Shown here: positions 1 through 10,620 of the stretch, one piece after another
Numbering within the stretch: the first letter of the stretch is position 1
How the letters are laid out: each line of letters starts with the position of its first letter
Position numbers and translations under genes: made by a program
Notes under the pieces: generated by a model
What the model was told of the DNA's origin: nothing
Seen by the model: only the letters and a program-made list of their open reading frames with translations
Database searches by the model: none
Origin: Symbiodinium microadriaticum
Lineage: Eukaryota; Sar; Dinophyceae; Suessiales; Symbiodiniaceae
Length of the DNA stretch: 64,000 bases
Direction: 5' to 3'
NCBI GenBank assembly: GCA_001939145.1
Contig: LSRX01000500.1
Span: 279,883 to 343,882 of the forward strand

Positions 1-16
1 GCGAGCTAAGCCTCCC

Positions 17-352
17 ATGCCTCTTGCTGATGTTGAGCCTAAAGCCCTTTCCGATGTCGAGAAGCTCCTGGGGGAGCCAAAACGGAAGCTGGATTCTCGC
101 CCCAAAGGAGCCACAGATGACCATGTCATTGACTGGCTCAACACGTTCAAGACCAAGCCCGAGTTTAAAGGCAAACATGCCAAGCTGGTTAAGTATGTGA
201 AGATTGTACAAGACTTGCTTAAGACAGGCACTGCCAAAGACGAGATCGTCTCGGCTGCCATACGTTTTGGCCTGGATGCCAAACTGGCATCGCGCCTCTC
301 TTTGAAGAATCTCTCTGCCACCATAGCAGTGGCACAGTTTGAGGCAGCCTGA
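17..352 (+). CDS. Hypothetical 111-aa protein
   Basis: An intact ATG-to-stop reading frame, rich in lysine (KTKPEFKGKHAKLVKYVK) and predicted to be mostly helical: an acidic/basic N-terminal third, then two amphipathic helical stretches (roughly residues 45-70 and 75-105). I do not recognise the family. It has no signal peptide and no membrane segment. It lies about 350 bases before a Penelope-like retroelement on the same strand and may be a C-terminal exon or a separate small ORF of that locus; the window edge hides anything upstream. Confidence 0.4.
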   Translation: MPLADVEPKALSDVEKLLGEPKRKLDSRPKGATDDHVIDWLNTFKTKPEFKGKHAKLVKYVKIVQDLLKTGTAKDEIVSAAIRFGLDAKLASRLSLKNLSATIAVAQFEAA

Positions 353-599
353 CTAGCTTCCCGATGTGCGTACATGGCTGCATCAGAAAGGAGTTCCATC
401 AAAGCAGACATATGTCGGCTGGGACAAGCAGTCACTTTCTTTCTCCATGAGTGCCCGGGTTTCAACAAACAATCTATGTTGTGGGCCCGGTGCCTCTTGC
501 ATCTTGTTCTTTTGTTTTGCTTTCAAGATGGGTCCCTGACTTCATACGCATAAGTCATTCGGGCCAAACTTCGATGCTTTCAGGTCCACCCGCTGGACT

Positions 600-3020
600 A
601 CTCATGGTCGAAGTTCCAATCCCAGAACGCAGCTTATATGAAAGTTACAGTGGACTGGCGCCATGTTTCAAGTGTCGAACAGTATCGGCAGCCTTCCACC
701 TTCATGTATATTGGCTCAACCATCCAATCTGTCTTTCGCAGGGAGTCAAATCGATTCTCAGTTGCAAAGAAACTATCATCCGGTGGAGAGGCTCAAGCAG
801 AGCTAGCCATCCGCTACTGGGTGTCCAACAATTGTCTTCAGGACTACACTTTGTTTCTTCTTACTCCGTGCTCATCCTACAGAGAAGCATGGATTACAGA
901 GCACAGTTTAATAGCGATGTGGCAGCCCAAGCTCAACCATCCCCACATTGCATCTTTTTTGAAGCGACGCGCATTGGGCTTTCGTCCAAACAAGCGCATA
1001 CGGAACATAGTATCTTCAAGGTTCGGGCTCAGGTTGTGGAGGAAGCTCAGAAAGAAGCTCCACAAACAGCTACAACCCAAACCCTTTCAGCTCAAACGTC
1101 GGTCAGCATGGGAGATATTGTTCAATCTTACATGCTACAGTCGAGCCCCATTTGAAGAGGCTAAAAGACTGCGCAGTGACCGACATCTACCAGATAAAAT
1201 TTATTCGCTCATTCGCTTGAGCAATTGTTTGGAAGAACCAGGGAAGAGCAAAGCTCGAAAGATCCTTAAATCCGTTTGTTTGTACAGAAACATGTCGTGG
1301 CCCAGATCAACTGTGGGACTTCAACTTCGATTTACCTCCAATCCCAGCTTTAGCTCGGATGTTTCTGCTTGGATAAGGAAGCAGATTGTGAGATTTAAAC
1401 ACATTCTGATTCCATGTCACCTTCTTCTCTTTAAGATCAGGGAAGGGCCGCGTCAAACTTTAAAGGACTTTCTTCACAACGTCAAAGATTGGGATGCCTG
1501 GCTGCAGCATCACTCTGTTGATGATGTGCCGTGCCCGTGCCACAAGTTTGTTGCCCAGTTACCGGAGACGTGCATGACCCATGGTCATGTCGTTGCAGGC
1601 ATCGAACAGCTAGGATGCTTGCATCATTCTTTTGAGAAGATAGGGTCGGGCAGTGCGGCCTCTGCCTTTTTCCGGCGAAGCATGAATTTTTCAAGCACAA
1701 CGCAAAGATGTTTTCTTCTTGGAGGAGAAAGCATTGTCTTCCTCAAAGCTTGGAGCTTGAACTTCAATCACTTCTCCAAGATCAATGGGAGAAGCACCTC
1801 CGCCATTTGAGTCAAGAAGCAAGACTCACATGGAAAGATGTGTCTGTAGCAAGAAGTTTGCTTCATCAGCATTTCGTGGTCCACTGCGAGGACCACGAAC
1901 CGAATCACGTTATGATATACTGTCCCCGTTTCTACCTTCAGGCTGCCCTGCGTACATGGCGGGACCCAGCCGTTTTTGAACCTGTGGAAGGCTCTCCTGA
2001 GCAACTGTCCGCCTGGGTTCTGGATCGTATTCCTGCAACACTGAAGAGAAGATACAGATGGGGCATATGCCCCTCTGGCACCCTCCCTGTTGGATTTATC
2101 TTCCTGAAGAGGAAGAAAGAATTTCTGAAGGGGAGGACGATAATTTCGTACTCCAACAGTTGCATCAAGGAACTGCTAAAAGCAGCAGCCCAAGCAATCC
2201 TGCTGATGATGCGCTTAGTGTGGCCTGAGGCCATGGGGCTGGCAACCACGCCCAAGCTGTGGAAGAGTATGCACGATTTTCTCCGCCGTACTCATCCCAC
2301 CATCCGCTTAGCAGAAATCAATGATGATTTGCTGGGTTTTTCAATTCGGTGCCCAGACAGCAGATTTTAGACTCCTTGTCGGCACTGATACGACTCTATC
2401 AGGATAGAGAATATCCGCAGCACATCTCAGTATGTCTCCAAAAGAGACCCAACTTTGAATCAGCCTGGCCGGGGAAGGGCCAGAGGAGCGAAACATATCA
2501 GATTTCTGCATGTTTCCGACTTCACTGATATTGTCAAGGTCTCCTTCGAAGCAGGAATATTTACCACGCTCGGATTGTTTTTTAAGCAGCACAGGGGAAC
2601 CTGTATAGGAAACCAGATCTCTCCTGTCCTCAGCAGTTTACCGGTCATCCAGCGCGAATCCAGCTGGAAAAGAGAGTGGGCACAGTTTTTAGACTCGGCC
2701 AGGTTTTTGGACACTGCAGCCTCTGAACTGTTTATTTGCCGCTATGTCGATAACCGGCTAATCCTGTGCGATGAAACCGCTCTGTCACATCAGTGTCTCA
2801 AAGACCGTCAGAATCTCTCCTTTTTTATGGGGGACTATCCAGCTTGAAGAAGCTACCAACCATCAGTTCTTAGGCTTTCGACTCAATGCAGCCGACAGAA
2901 CAGTGACCTACATACAGCCTGAAAAGGCATGGTCCATTAGAAGTCCATTGTCGGCAGGTAGTTGGTCTGCTAGGAAACCCGGATATTTGTCTCGGAAGGC
3001 CTTGGTTGAACAGTAGTCTT
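600..3020 (+). mobile_element. Penelope-like retroelement with GIY-YIG nuclease ahead of the reverse transcriptase, broken
   Basis: Order of parts on the + strand: a GIY-YIG nuclease-like region (about 700-950) with YIGST and a later helix containing EHSLIAMWQPKLN, whose glutamate fits the catalytic acid of the family; a Cys/His-rich patch (about 1525-1600, CPCHKF...HGHV); then reverse transcriptase blocks: GRTIISYSNS (about 2134), INDDLLGF (about 2318), GTCIGNQISP (about 2597), YVDN at 2743-2754 and FLGF (about 2865). Canonical Penelope-like elements carry GIY-YIG after the RT; the permuted order seen here is known from the Naiad/Chlamys-type clade. The element is a fossil with about three breaks. 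No terminal repeats were recognised, so both ends are estimates. Confidence 0.75.
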
Positions 3021-3234
3021 GGCCTCCCAACCAGCGATTTCAACAAGTACAGGCTCTTCGCAACTTGTACATAGCCCGAGGATTTCCTGACAGTGTGCTG
3101 CCGTGAGAATATAGACAATAGCTTTTCAACTTTCAACAGCTTTTTGCACTCACGTTTTATTCCGGGTGCTTTGCATTCAAGTTGGGCTCTTTCACCACCG
3201 AGGTATTAGGGTGTCCCAAATTTGCTCTCAGCCA

Positions 3235-3662
3235 TGGAATCTCGGAAGGTCTCTTCGGTGCTTTCTGAAGAAACGAGTTCATGGCACTCAGCTTTTGAGC
3301 CAGCCGGAGATAAGATCAAGTCTTCCTCGGCAGTTGGCGACCCCAAAATCAAACCTCGAAAACGCTCCAAGTCCAAGAAGTCTGGCAAGTCCAAAGGCAA
3401 GAAGGACAACAAGGAGCACAACAAGATCTCCAAGAAGAAGAGACGTAAGCGCTCATCCTCTAAAGTGGAGCTGAGCCCTGTTCCCCCAAGCAACCGTTCT
3501 GAGTTTTCCCGGTCGGTTTCACCCATGTTGAGGGATCCCATGCAGTTTCATCGCCCAGTGCCTTTTAGCAAGGCGTGTGCCAAAATACTCGTAAGAGCAC
3601 AACATCGTTGTGCATGTCACTTTTCCTTGTTGAGAGATTGCAGTTATACAGCTTGCCAGTAA
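3235..3662 (+). CDS. Lysine/serine-rich basic protein, probably nuclear
   Basis: The frame opens with MESRKVSSV and runs to a stop at 3662. The middle (residues about 40-85) is very basic, with clusters such as KPRKRSKSKKSGKSKGKK and ISKKKRRKRSSSK that resemble bipartite nuclear or nucleolar localisation signals and RS/KS phosphorylation tracts. After SPVPPSNRSEFSRSVSPM the remainder is unremarkable and cysteine-rich, and could be read-through beyond the true end. No enzymatic domain is visible. It directly follows the retroelement on the same strand with no obvious intron. It may be an accessory ORF of that element or a host gene; I cannot tell which. Confidence 0.4.
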
Positions 3663-3693
3663 ATGTTTTCACTCTACCAAGAACTGTTCTGGT

Positions 3694-4167
3694 GTGGTTT
3701 TCGCTGGCCTCCTGCCGTCAGGCCACGTCAAAGGAAAGAGTGCATCTGTCAGTTATGAAAATAACCTGGCAAAATTCCATGCACTTGTACATAGCTGCTC
3801 TACAGATCGTCGCTGGGCAATAAGGTTTGTAGCTGCCCGCATTGACTTCATCTTTGTTCTTTCGGAGAGGGCCAAAGCAAATTTTCCTCAGCAAGTAGAT
3901 CAGCCAGCAAGAAGAAGAGGGCCAAAGGCCATTCAAGGCGGCCCCACCCTTGCTATTGCAGATGGGTCAGCTGATGACTCCTGGGGCCAATGGCACCCTC
4001 GCTATGAGTCTGTTGATGATCAGGGTGTACATAGCAAAGCTAAAGAGGAAATCCCTGCAGAAGTGCCAACACAAAGGGCACCTGAAACAGCTCAAGCTGT
4101 CACGCCAGAAGGCTCGGATTTAGAGGACATGGCCTCTACTAAAGCCTTTCGAAGGGACAATGCATGA
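3694..4167 (+). CDS. Hypothetical ORF with acidic C-terminal half
   Basis: An open frame of 157 codons. The first part (about residues 20-60, ENNLAKFHALVHSC and RWAIRFVAARIDFIFVL) looks globular. The C-terminal half is hydrophilic and acidic (DGSADDSWGQWHPRYESVDDQ, then EEIPAEVP and EGSDLEDMAST), as in disordered tails. No family was recognised. It sits 30 bases after the basic ORF, in another frame, on the same strand. The start codon is uncertain because the frame is open before the first ATG-like codon. Confidence 0.35.
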   Translation: MVFAGLLPSGHVKGKSASVSYENNLAKFHALVHSCSTDRRWAIRFVAARIDFIFVLSERAKANFPQQVDQPARRRGPKAIQGGPTLAIADGSADDSWGQWHPRYESVDDQGVHSKAKEEIPAEVPTQRAPETAQAVTPEGSDLEDMASTKAFRRDNA

Positions 4168-4426
4168 ATGGTTCTACACAGTACTGTGCGGCGTTCAGCA
4201 AAAGATCTGAATGCAATTGTGTTTCAATGGTTGATATTGTTCAGCTTTATGCCTTGACGCTGCTTTTTCTTTCCAAGCCATACAGCTATGCGTCGGAAAG
4301 CAGATGATGCCATGCTTCCTCACAGTGGGGATCAACTACCTGAAGATCCAAGATTGAGCAAGAGTACCCCACAACCATCAAAGACCAGAATCATCATGGT
4401 CCACAACCTTCCAATCGAAGGCTGTC

Positions 4427-4633
4427 ATGATTACCTCTCTTCAGTTTGAAGTACCAGCAGATGACATCATTGATGACGTCAAGAGGAGCATTAGTGAGCG
4501 GCTCTCCAACGAAAGATTCTTTTTGTCTCGTAGAGTTTTGCAACTCCATCGTAACGGTGTACATCAGCCTTATTTCAAGCAACTGAAAAGCTTGGACCAA
4601 CTTGCTGAGCTTACGTTTCAGTGGTCGGAGTGA
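4427..4633 (+). CDS. Small ubiquitin-like protein (tentative)
   Basis: A 68-residue frame whose pattern resembles a beta-grasp ubiquitin fold: a strand SLQFEVPADD, a helix DIIDDVKRSISERL, then LQLHRNGVHQ in place of the ubiquitin RLIFAGKQL strand-turn, and LKSLDQLAELTF near the end, where ubiquitin has LSDYNI..L.L. The C-terminal diglycine of processed ubiquitin is absent (it ends QWSE), so if the fold is right this would be a ubiquitin-like domain and not a conjugated tag. It may be one exon of a longer protein, because the frame is open for some 30 bases before the ATG. Confidence 0.35.
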   Translation: MITSLQFEVPADDIIDDVKRSISERLSNERFFLSRRVLQLHRNGVHQPYFKQLKSLDQLAELTFQWSE

Positions 4634-4752
4634 TGCTTGCTGATTTGCAATAAAAAGGAGCCAAGTAGAGTTCCCACATAGTGGGGCTTGTGTCTGGGCC
4701 CCCTGTTGCGTAGATTGCGAGTTATCTCTACCAAGCTTTCGGCTCCTTCACA

Positions 4753-5535
4753 GTGCATGCTGGAGCTGCATCTGTGCCCCTAAGCACCATGCTCAACCGT
4801 CTCACGCCTGACTCTTTGACCATCATCGCCAGCTATGTGGCGGTCATTGAGCTCCATATCTGTGTGACGCATCACAAGGCTCCGACATCAACAAGTCTGC
4901 CCAGATGGGACGATGATCTCTTCAGAACTCAGGATTTTCTGAGAAGATTTGGCTCATACAATCATCCACTACCGTGGCATGTCCGAACAAGCCCTCTTAA
5001 CAACAGCTGGACTGTGTTCTTTTACACAAGTCACTTAGATTTAGCAGCTTTTCTTCGATTTGCAGCTATTTCTCGGTCGTGGGTCAAACCCATGGCTCAG
5101 CTGTCGTTACATGTACCTGTAATCAATGTACGCATGATGCCAAAGTTTAGCTACATGCTGAACACGGATTTTGAATGGCACAAGTCTACCCACAAGCAGT
5201 CGTTTTTTGGCGTAGGACTGGAAATCAGTCGCTTTGATTACCAACTTCTGCCTCGTTTGCGAAGTCAGCATTTACGGGCTCCGGAGATTTTTCGATTCTG
5301 CACTCAGCCAATGGGCTGCCCCGCACAGCGGGATGTGTGTGTGTGTGTGTGGACCACCTGTTTGCCAAGGTATCTGCGAGTTTTTTTAAAAAGAACTGCA
5401 GGGGGGCAACCCCGTGAGCATAGCTGGTTGCCCAACGAAGAGGGCTATGCCACGGCTGATACTGGATCTGATCAACCCAGCGTACCTGCCAGTCTTTTTG
5501 CGAGTGTTGTGCAAGTGATTATGGCAAGAGGCTAA
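4753..5535 (+). CDS. Hypothetical protein, F-box-like N-terminus (weak)
   Basis: An open frame of 260 codons. After MLNRLTPDSLTIIASYV, which resembles the start of an F-box (LP.D.L..I.SYL), comes a block with many aromatic residues (WTVFFYTSHLDLAAFLRF, then KFSYMLNTDFEWHK) that looks genuinely coding. The last 70 or so codons run through a TG microsatellite at 5333-5352 and low-complexity sequence, so the true protein may end or splice near 5320. The F-box idea rests on a short match only. It is the last of the intron-poor same-strand ORFs after the retroelement. Confidence 0.4.
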   Translation: MHAGAASVPLSTMLNRLTPDSLTIIASYVAVIELHICVTHHKAPTSTSLPRWDDDLFRTQDFLRRFGSYNHPLPWHVRTSPLNNSWTVFFYTSHLDLAAFLRFAAISRSWVKPMAQLSLHVPVINVRMMPKFSYMLNTDFEWHKSTHKQSFFGVGLEISRFDYQLLPRLRSQHLRAPEIFRFCTQPMGCPAQRDVCVCVWTTCLPRYLRVFLKRTAGGQPREHSWLPNEEGYATADTGSDQPSVPASLFASVVQVIMARG

Positions 5536-5625
5536 GCCGAAATCCTCTTCAGATCCTACCTGTGTTGGAAAGACTGCCATCATGTATGCTAAATCAGTCC
5601 AGAGGGAGGATTGCACGAGTGTTTG

Positions 5626-5631
<6 letters not shown>

Positions 5632-5665
<34 letters not shown>

Positions 5666-5668
5666 GGG
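5632..5668 (+). repeat. TG microsatellite running into poly-G
   Basis: About thirteen TG units followed by GGGTGGGGGGGG. A shorter TG run at 5333-5352 lies 300 bases upstream. Both open long false frames of CVCV on + and THTH on -. Confidence 0.9.
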
Positions 5669-5734
5669 GGTGCGTGCGTGCGTGCCGGTGCGGACCTTGG
5701 TGGCGTATTCGTGCCAGCCCAAGCTTGCAATTGC

Positions 5735-8521
5735 AAGGCCCTCTACCCTGATCCGAAGAAGCTTTTCAGCAACATCATCGTCCATGCGGCGGAGATGCAG
5801 AGTCCGAAGAAGGACACCGTGCACCGCTGGTTACATTGTTATCGAAGTGTTGTTTTCAAGTCGTTCTCGATTTGTGCCGTTCTATTTGCTTGTGGTTCTT
5901 GACTCGGAAAGTTGCTTTCCCGGTCCATAGCCATCCAGGGGCCCCGACTTGCAAAAGTGCGAAACACTGGCTGCAGATCACTTGCCCGCAACGGTGTACA
6001 GATGCTGCGAGGCATTCCAATGCATGTTAAAGATACAGAGAAAGAAGGAGTATGCGATTGCAGAGTGCTGCCTTCGCGCTAACCACTAAAACTCACGAGG
6101 ACGAGGACGACATGCTGGATCTGGGCGAGGACCTCGTAGCAGCAGCAAAGCGTCAGTACCACAAGACGGCATCGGCCAGCTCTTTGGTGCTCAGCCGACT
6201 GACTTCTGAAAGTTTCTCAGCTGCAGATGTCACATTGCGCTCTTCCGTGGTTCTGAACAGGGCAGCCCCTCACTGTTGCTGAGGCTCCACTGTCACGAAT
6301 GGCAGCGGTGCCGCACATCCACGAGTAGAGTCTGCAGAGGATCCAGGACAGTGTGAGGATATCGCAAGGCGAAGAATGCTGGGCTTTTGTTGAAGTGGTT
6401 GGGGTTGCAGCCAATAGTGCGCGTGTGTGCCTCACAGACCTCGCACGCTGTACTACATCTACTACATTGTCACTACATCGTACTGTGGTCTTGTGCTGTC
6501 GGAAGAAAGTCTTTGCGAGAGCTCTTCCCAGACCCTCCCCCTTTCCTTCGGTGAAGGAGTTTGAAGTAGCGTGCACGTTCGCACAGCGATGTTCTCGCCA
6601 GGACTCCACGACTTTGTGGACGCGATATTGCACCAAGGCCTCGATGCAGAGAAGTGGGCCCTGCAAAGTATTGTCTCGGACAGGGTTATCTGCATGCATT
6701 GCCTGCCGAAGACTACGATGTGATGAACTAACTCAATACGAGAACCTGAAACACGCCTCCTGGCAGCTCGCCGCAAACCCACGCTGACAAGCTTCCGGAT
6801 GACTTGTCATGCCAGGTTGCCCCATCAGCTCGAGAAGCATATTCCAGAGCTGCACCCTGTGTGGAGCCCGCATAACATCTTCGAACAGGCCATGCGCATC
6901 ACACAGTGCGAAGACAAATTCCCCTTCGGCCTTAGTGAAAACCTGTCCAGCACCAATGACTGGTCGTGAGCTTCGCCCCGAGAGCGTTGTCTTTTTGCAA
7001 ATCTGATTTGACTCTGGCGTACACATCACGGTGCATGCCCCTAGTGGCCCCACTGGAAACAGCCACCCTTGCTCAAGCTTCGTGCCAAAAGCAGCCTTAC
7101 GTGAGGCTGGTGAGAGGGAGAGGGGCTCATCTTCCTGCATCAGCGTCCCTCGGCCTCCATGCTGGTGAGTACGATCCAAGTACGCTGTGGGCAAGGCTTG
7201 CCTCATCCATGGGCGGAGTTGATTGCAAATTATGAGAAAGATATCGTCCTGCAAAGCCGAAGACGATTCTGGGATGATTGATTCATTGAGTTCGTTAGAT
7301 TGCCATGGCCACCTGAAGTGTCATAAGGTTCTTGCGCTTGTGAAGAATCGCTACGACATCTTCACGGAGCCGCAGGGCAAGACATTTGCCTGCAGAAATT
7401 CTCTGAAACTTCAGCGTTTTCGCCGCATGCGCAAACTCTGAGGATTGCAGTGCATGAGTTTTTACATGCGATTCCCTGCATTGATTCACCTGTGTCGGCG
7501 TCACGAAGAGGCCGAAAAAAGAGCCTAGTTCAGCTGAGTAGGGAAGTAGTTGACGGCTAAACTCACGGTGTCACTTGCATCTGGCAGCGTTGGAAGCAAG
7601 GAATGTGAAGCTAAAGCAGTCCCAGTGGGAAGAGCTTCAAGAACTCGTGACCTGGATTGCCGCTGGGACTGCATGTCAGCATTTCTGCTGATGCTTTCGA
7701 TATGGCGCGATACTGCAGAGCTATCAATGATGCCGCTTTTGCGAGCACTCAGAGTTGGTGCTTGATGATTAGGAGCCTGATGCGCAGCAGCTACAGGCTG
7801 TACTGGCATGGAGCTCAGCTTGGCCGGTTTACGTTTTTAGGTTCTTGAGGTTTCCTTACGGGGAGACCAGCTGTTGTCAGTTCCGGCGTGCATGTGCCGA
7901 AGCAAGCTGTACTTGCAGCCTCCATCTTTGTCCGCCATGTAACCGATGACGACTACACAGCCGACGCAATCATCGCTAATGCATTGTGCAGTTTCGTTGG
8001 CTTCAGGTGCTCTTGGCCATAAGGGCGCTGGGCAAGTCCAAAGCGACCTGCCTGACATGGCAGCGCAGGGGATGTTCAGAAGCATTTGACATGAAACATT
8101 TTTCTGCTTACATCACTATGCATGCTGAAGAAGCAAAGTTGCAGTAGGCCGCGCAAGCCTTGAAAGGCAGTCCTCCAGCAGCTCCCAGTCGAGAGCCGGC
8201 GCCCGGAGAGGGCCGTAGTGCAGGTGATGAACGGCAACTGGGCTGAGTTTTGAAACCAGGTTAAAGACCATTATTATTCGCTTTAAGGTCGCCTGCGTGT
8301 CGGCGTTGAGTCGGTTGTGTGATCTGTTTATGTCATGTTCTGTAAGTAACTAGGTCTTGAGCTATCTGATATCTGATTTGTTGCACGGTCCTGACGGGAC
8401 GCTGACTGCAGGCTACGAGAACGTAGTGCCATCTGTGCGGTGGCTGACTCAAAGGAGCCAGGCTTATGTGGAGGACGGGGCATCGATGTTGTTTGTGAGC
8501 TGCGCTCGTGCAAACGACTAG
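5735..8521 (+). CDS. Unrecognised intron-rich gene: exon-like blocks (not a continuous CDS)
   Basis: A run of same-strand blocks with protein-like composition, several bounded by good dinoflagellate splice sites: about 5735-5830 (KALYPDPKKLFSNIIVHAAE); 5955-6080 (HLPATVYRCCEAFQCMLK); about 6100-6240 (DEDDMLDLGEDLVAAAKRQ); 6589-6720 (LHDFVDAILHQGLDAEKWAL); 6816-6965 (QLEKHIPELHPVW..NIFEQAMRI, donor gtgagc); 7196-7278 (PWAELIANYEKDIVLQSRRR); 7328-7441 (LVKNRYDIFTEPQGKTFACR); 7587-7686 (KQSQWEELQELVTWIAAG); 7903-8006 (AASIFVRHVTDDDYTADAII); 8412-8521 (YENVVPSVRWLTQRSQAYVE). The content suggests a mostly helical soluble protein. I do not recognise a family. Order and strand are consistent with one gene, but the joins were not proved. 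Confidence 0.45.
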
Positions 8522-8524
8522 CCA

Positions 8525-9331
8525 TAAATGTAAATGCATGTTCTCCGGATGCAGGCAGCCCTCTGGACAAATCTGGCCATCTGATTTGTAGCGGCAGTGT
8601 TGACGCCGTTGATGAGGATGACAGTGATGATGACATCCACTCTCGCAGGAGGCGCTTTTGACCCACGAGCTCTTCAACTTGGCGCACTCTGTCTAATTGG
8701 GGCAATGAGCATTCTAATGAGAATGTCATGCCAGGGGCAGATCGTTTTGCTGTCACATCCTGTTTCGCTTCTCTCGGCGGCTACTGTCGTGCTGTCTGGG
8801 AGATCCGCTTTTCCAAGGCAGATGTTGCAGGGAGAGAACTGCCCAGCGAACGTGAAGCAACTCCGCGAGCACATCGAGCTGAAAGGCAAGCGGGTCGTTC
8901 CAGTTCCTAGAACTTCGCAGCTTGACGAAGCACCTATTGTCGCCACATCCCAAGTGCCCCATCGCTCCCGCGCCGTTCCCACTCCGTATACGCAGCCTCT
9001 CCCATGGTGTGGTTTGGAGGCGATTGGCAATACGGCAGAATGCCAACAGAGACACCAGGAATGGGTCGCTTCAACAGTGCCAACAGCTAACAACTCTGGG
9101 CATGGGTATGGGTGCTCTACTGTTCTGGTAGCTGTTGAACAAGTCGAGAGGGGCAGTCTGGACGAAGAGCAAACCTGCTAAAGGACATCCAGGTTGCATG
9201 AAGGCACCCACCCAAACAGGGGGGAGAAACGCCCACACACAAAACACACACAGAGACAGACAGAGAGGCAAGGCAATTATCAACCAAACCACAACCCACC
9301 CACCCAAACCATAGGAGTGGGCGGAGGCGGG
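8525..9331. other. Stretch without a supported gene, before the gap
   Basis: Short acidic coding-like text at 8618-8650 (VDEDDSDDDIHS) could be one more exon of the gene upstream. The rest shows open frames on both strands with no convincing composition. The sequence just before the gap is low-complexity A/C-rich (acacaaaacacacacagagacagacagag). Confidence 0.4.
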
Positions 9332-9362
9332 NNNNNNNNNNNNNNNNNNNNNNNNNNNNNNN
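9332..9362. other. Scaffold gap of 31 N
   Basis: A run of N flanked by gggcggaggcggg on the left and a G homopolymer on the right. The flanks suggest the assembly broke in a G-rich simple repeat. Any frame crossing this point is meaningless. Confidence 0.98.
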
Positions 9363-9602
9363 GGGGGGGGGCGGGTCGTGGCGACGCTGCACCCGTGTAG
9401 CTGGCGAGGTAATTCTGGTTCATGTTGCATTCATGACAGGTGATGCAGTTTTCCGATTCTACATCCTGTTCCTGCTGGGTTTCATGAGCGGTCTTGCTGC
9501 TGGCAATGGGTCCCGCTTTATGAATGCAAAGAATGCTGATTCTACAATTGGTGGCATTCGTCACATGGCAATGAACATAATGAGCCCTGCAGCTGTAGCT
9601 GG

Positions 9603-9848
9603 TTGAAGGTGCGAGTGCATGCTTTCGGCCACGATGTATCGCATGGCGGCGTGCACACGGGTGTTTTGTGGCTGCCTGCGCTTCACACATCAGCTGCTTG
9701 TATGCAACATGCTACAGATCCGGTCCTCCGAGGAATGCTTCAGCGGCTCATGAACGTAAACCCCACCAGCATCTACTGGGGGTACATGGGCCTTCGTGCG
9801 ACGAAACTGAAATTGCCCTACAACACTCCAGAGGACGGGCAACACTAG
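9603..9848 (+). CDS. Exon-like block, unrecognised
   Basis: A frame containing GHDVSHGGVHTGVLWLPAL and then DPVLRGMLQRLMNVNPTSIY and GYMGLRATKLKLPYNTPED. The second half in particular has the texture of a real protein. No family was recognised. It may belong to the same gene as the blocks at 5.7-8.5 kb, from which the scaffold gap separates it, or to a following one. Confidence 0.35.
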   Translation: MKVRVHAFGHDVSHGGVHTGVLWLPALHTSAACMQHATDPVLRGMLQRLMNVNPTSIYWGYMGLRATKLKLPYNTPEDGQH

Positions 9849-10518
9849 AGTTTTGTCTTCAAGATTGTGCTCGATTGCGATGAAGTCGATTGTCAGACGT
9901 CAGCAGCTGTCGGTTTGTGACCAAAAGCGTCTCTACTCTCTGCTGCTGTGACCGGTGATCCTATCGCAGATGCCTCATGCAAGACCATGCACGAAGCCAT
10001 GTCCCTGCTGACGACACAATTTGATTTTGCACTCCTTTAGCTAAAATATCTGGAGACACAGAGTTTCGCGAGAACTGCAGTTGCACATGCAGGAACGAAA
10101 GAGCTTTGCTTGCGAAAACGTTAGTGCTTGGGGTTGCCTGCTGAGCTTTTCAAGTTGCAGACCGCGTAGACGCGTCTTCTATCATGCTCAATCGCAGGAC
10201 ATGGTCCTTGTACGATTGGCATGCGCTTGGGCCGCACTACTAGTCAAGATGTATTCATTGCCCCTGTCCGGCAACATTAAGTCATTAAGTGTTGCATTTC
10301 CTTCTGCATTTGGGGGCAATGCTTCTGTTGATGCAAAGCCCACGGCAACAAGCAACAGGTTACGGGCGCATAGCGGCTTACAGTTACAGGGTGACTGCAA
10401 TACGCGCAGGTCTGGCGCGCATTCAGGATGATCGTGGCTATCAGACACTGAAGAACTCGTGGCAAGCCCCTCGCCATCACAACGATTAGCTAGCCGATTC
10501 TGCCCGTGCGTGACAGAG

Positions 10519-10620
10519 ATGCCGATGTTCGCCACCGCTTTAGATCAGTGCAAGAGCGAAGTGAAAGCGGTCGCCAAGTGCTTCGGCCACGGCAAGATTC
10601 ATAGAGCTCGGAGTTTCTGA
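10519..10620 (+). CDS. Short exon-like block, unrecognised
   Basis: MPMFATALDQCKSEVKAVAK followed by CFGHGKIHRARSF and a stop. It is a compact helical-looking segment; it could be an exon or the end of one. The sequence between this block and the next at 11.18 kb shows nothing that I can support. Confidence 0.3.
   Translation: MPMFATALDQCKSEVKAVAKCFGHGKIHRARSF

Noticed and set aside
451-1155. 234-codon + frame
   Set aside because: It overlaps the GIY-YIG frame of the retroelement and has no protein texture or motif of its own.
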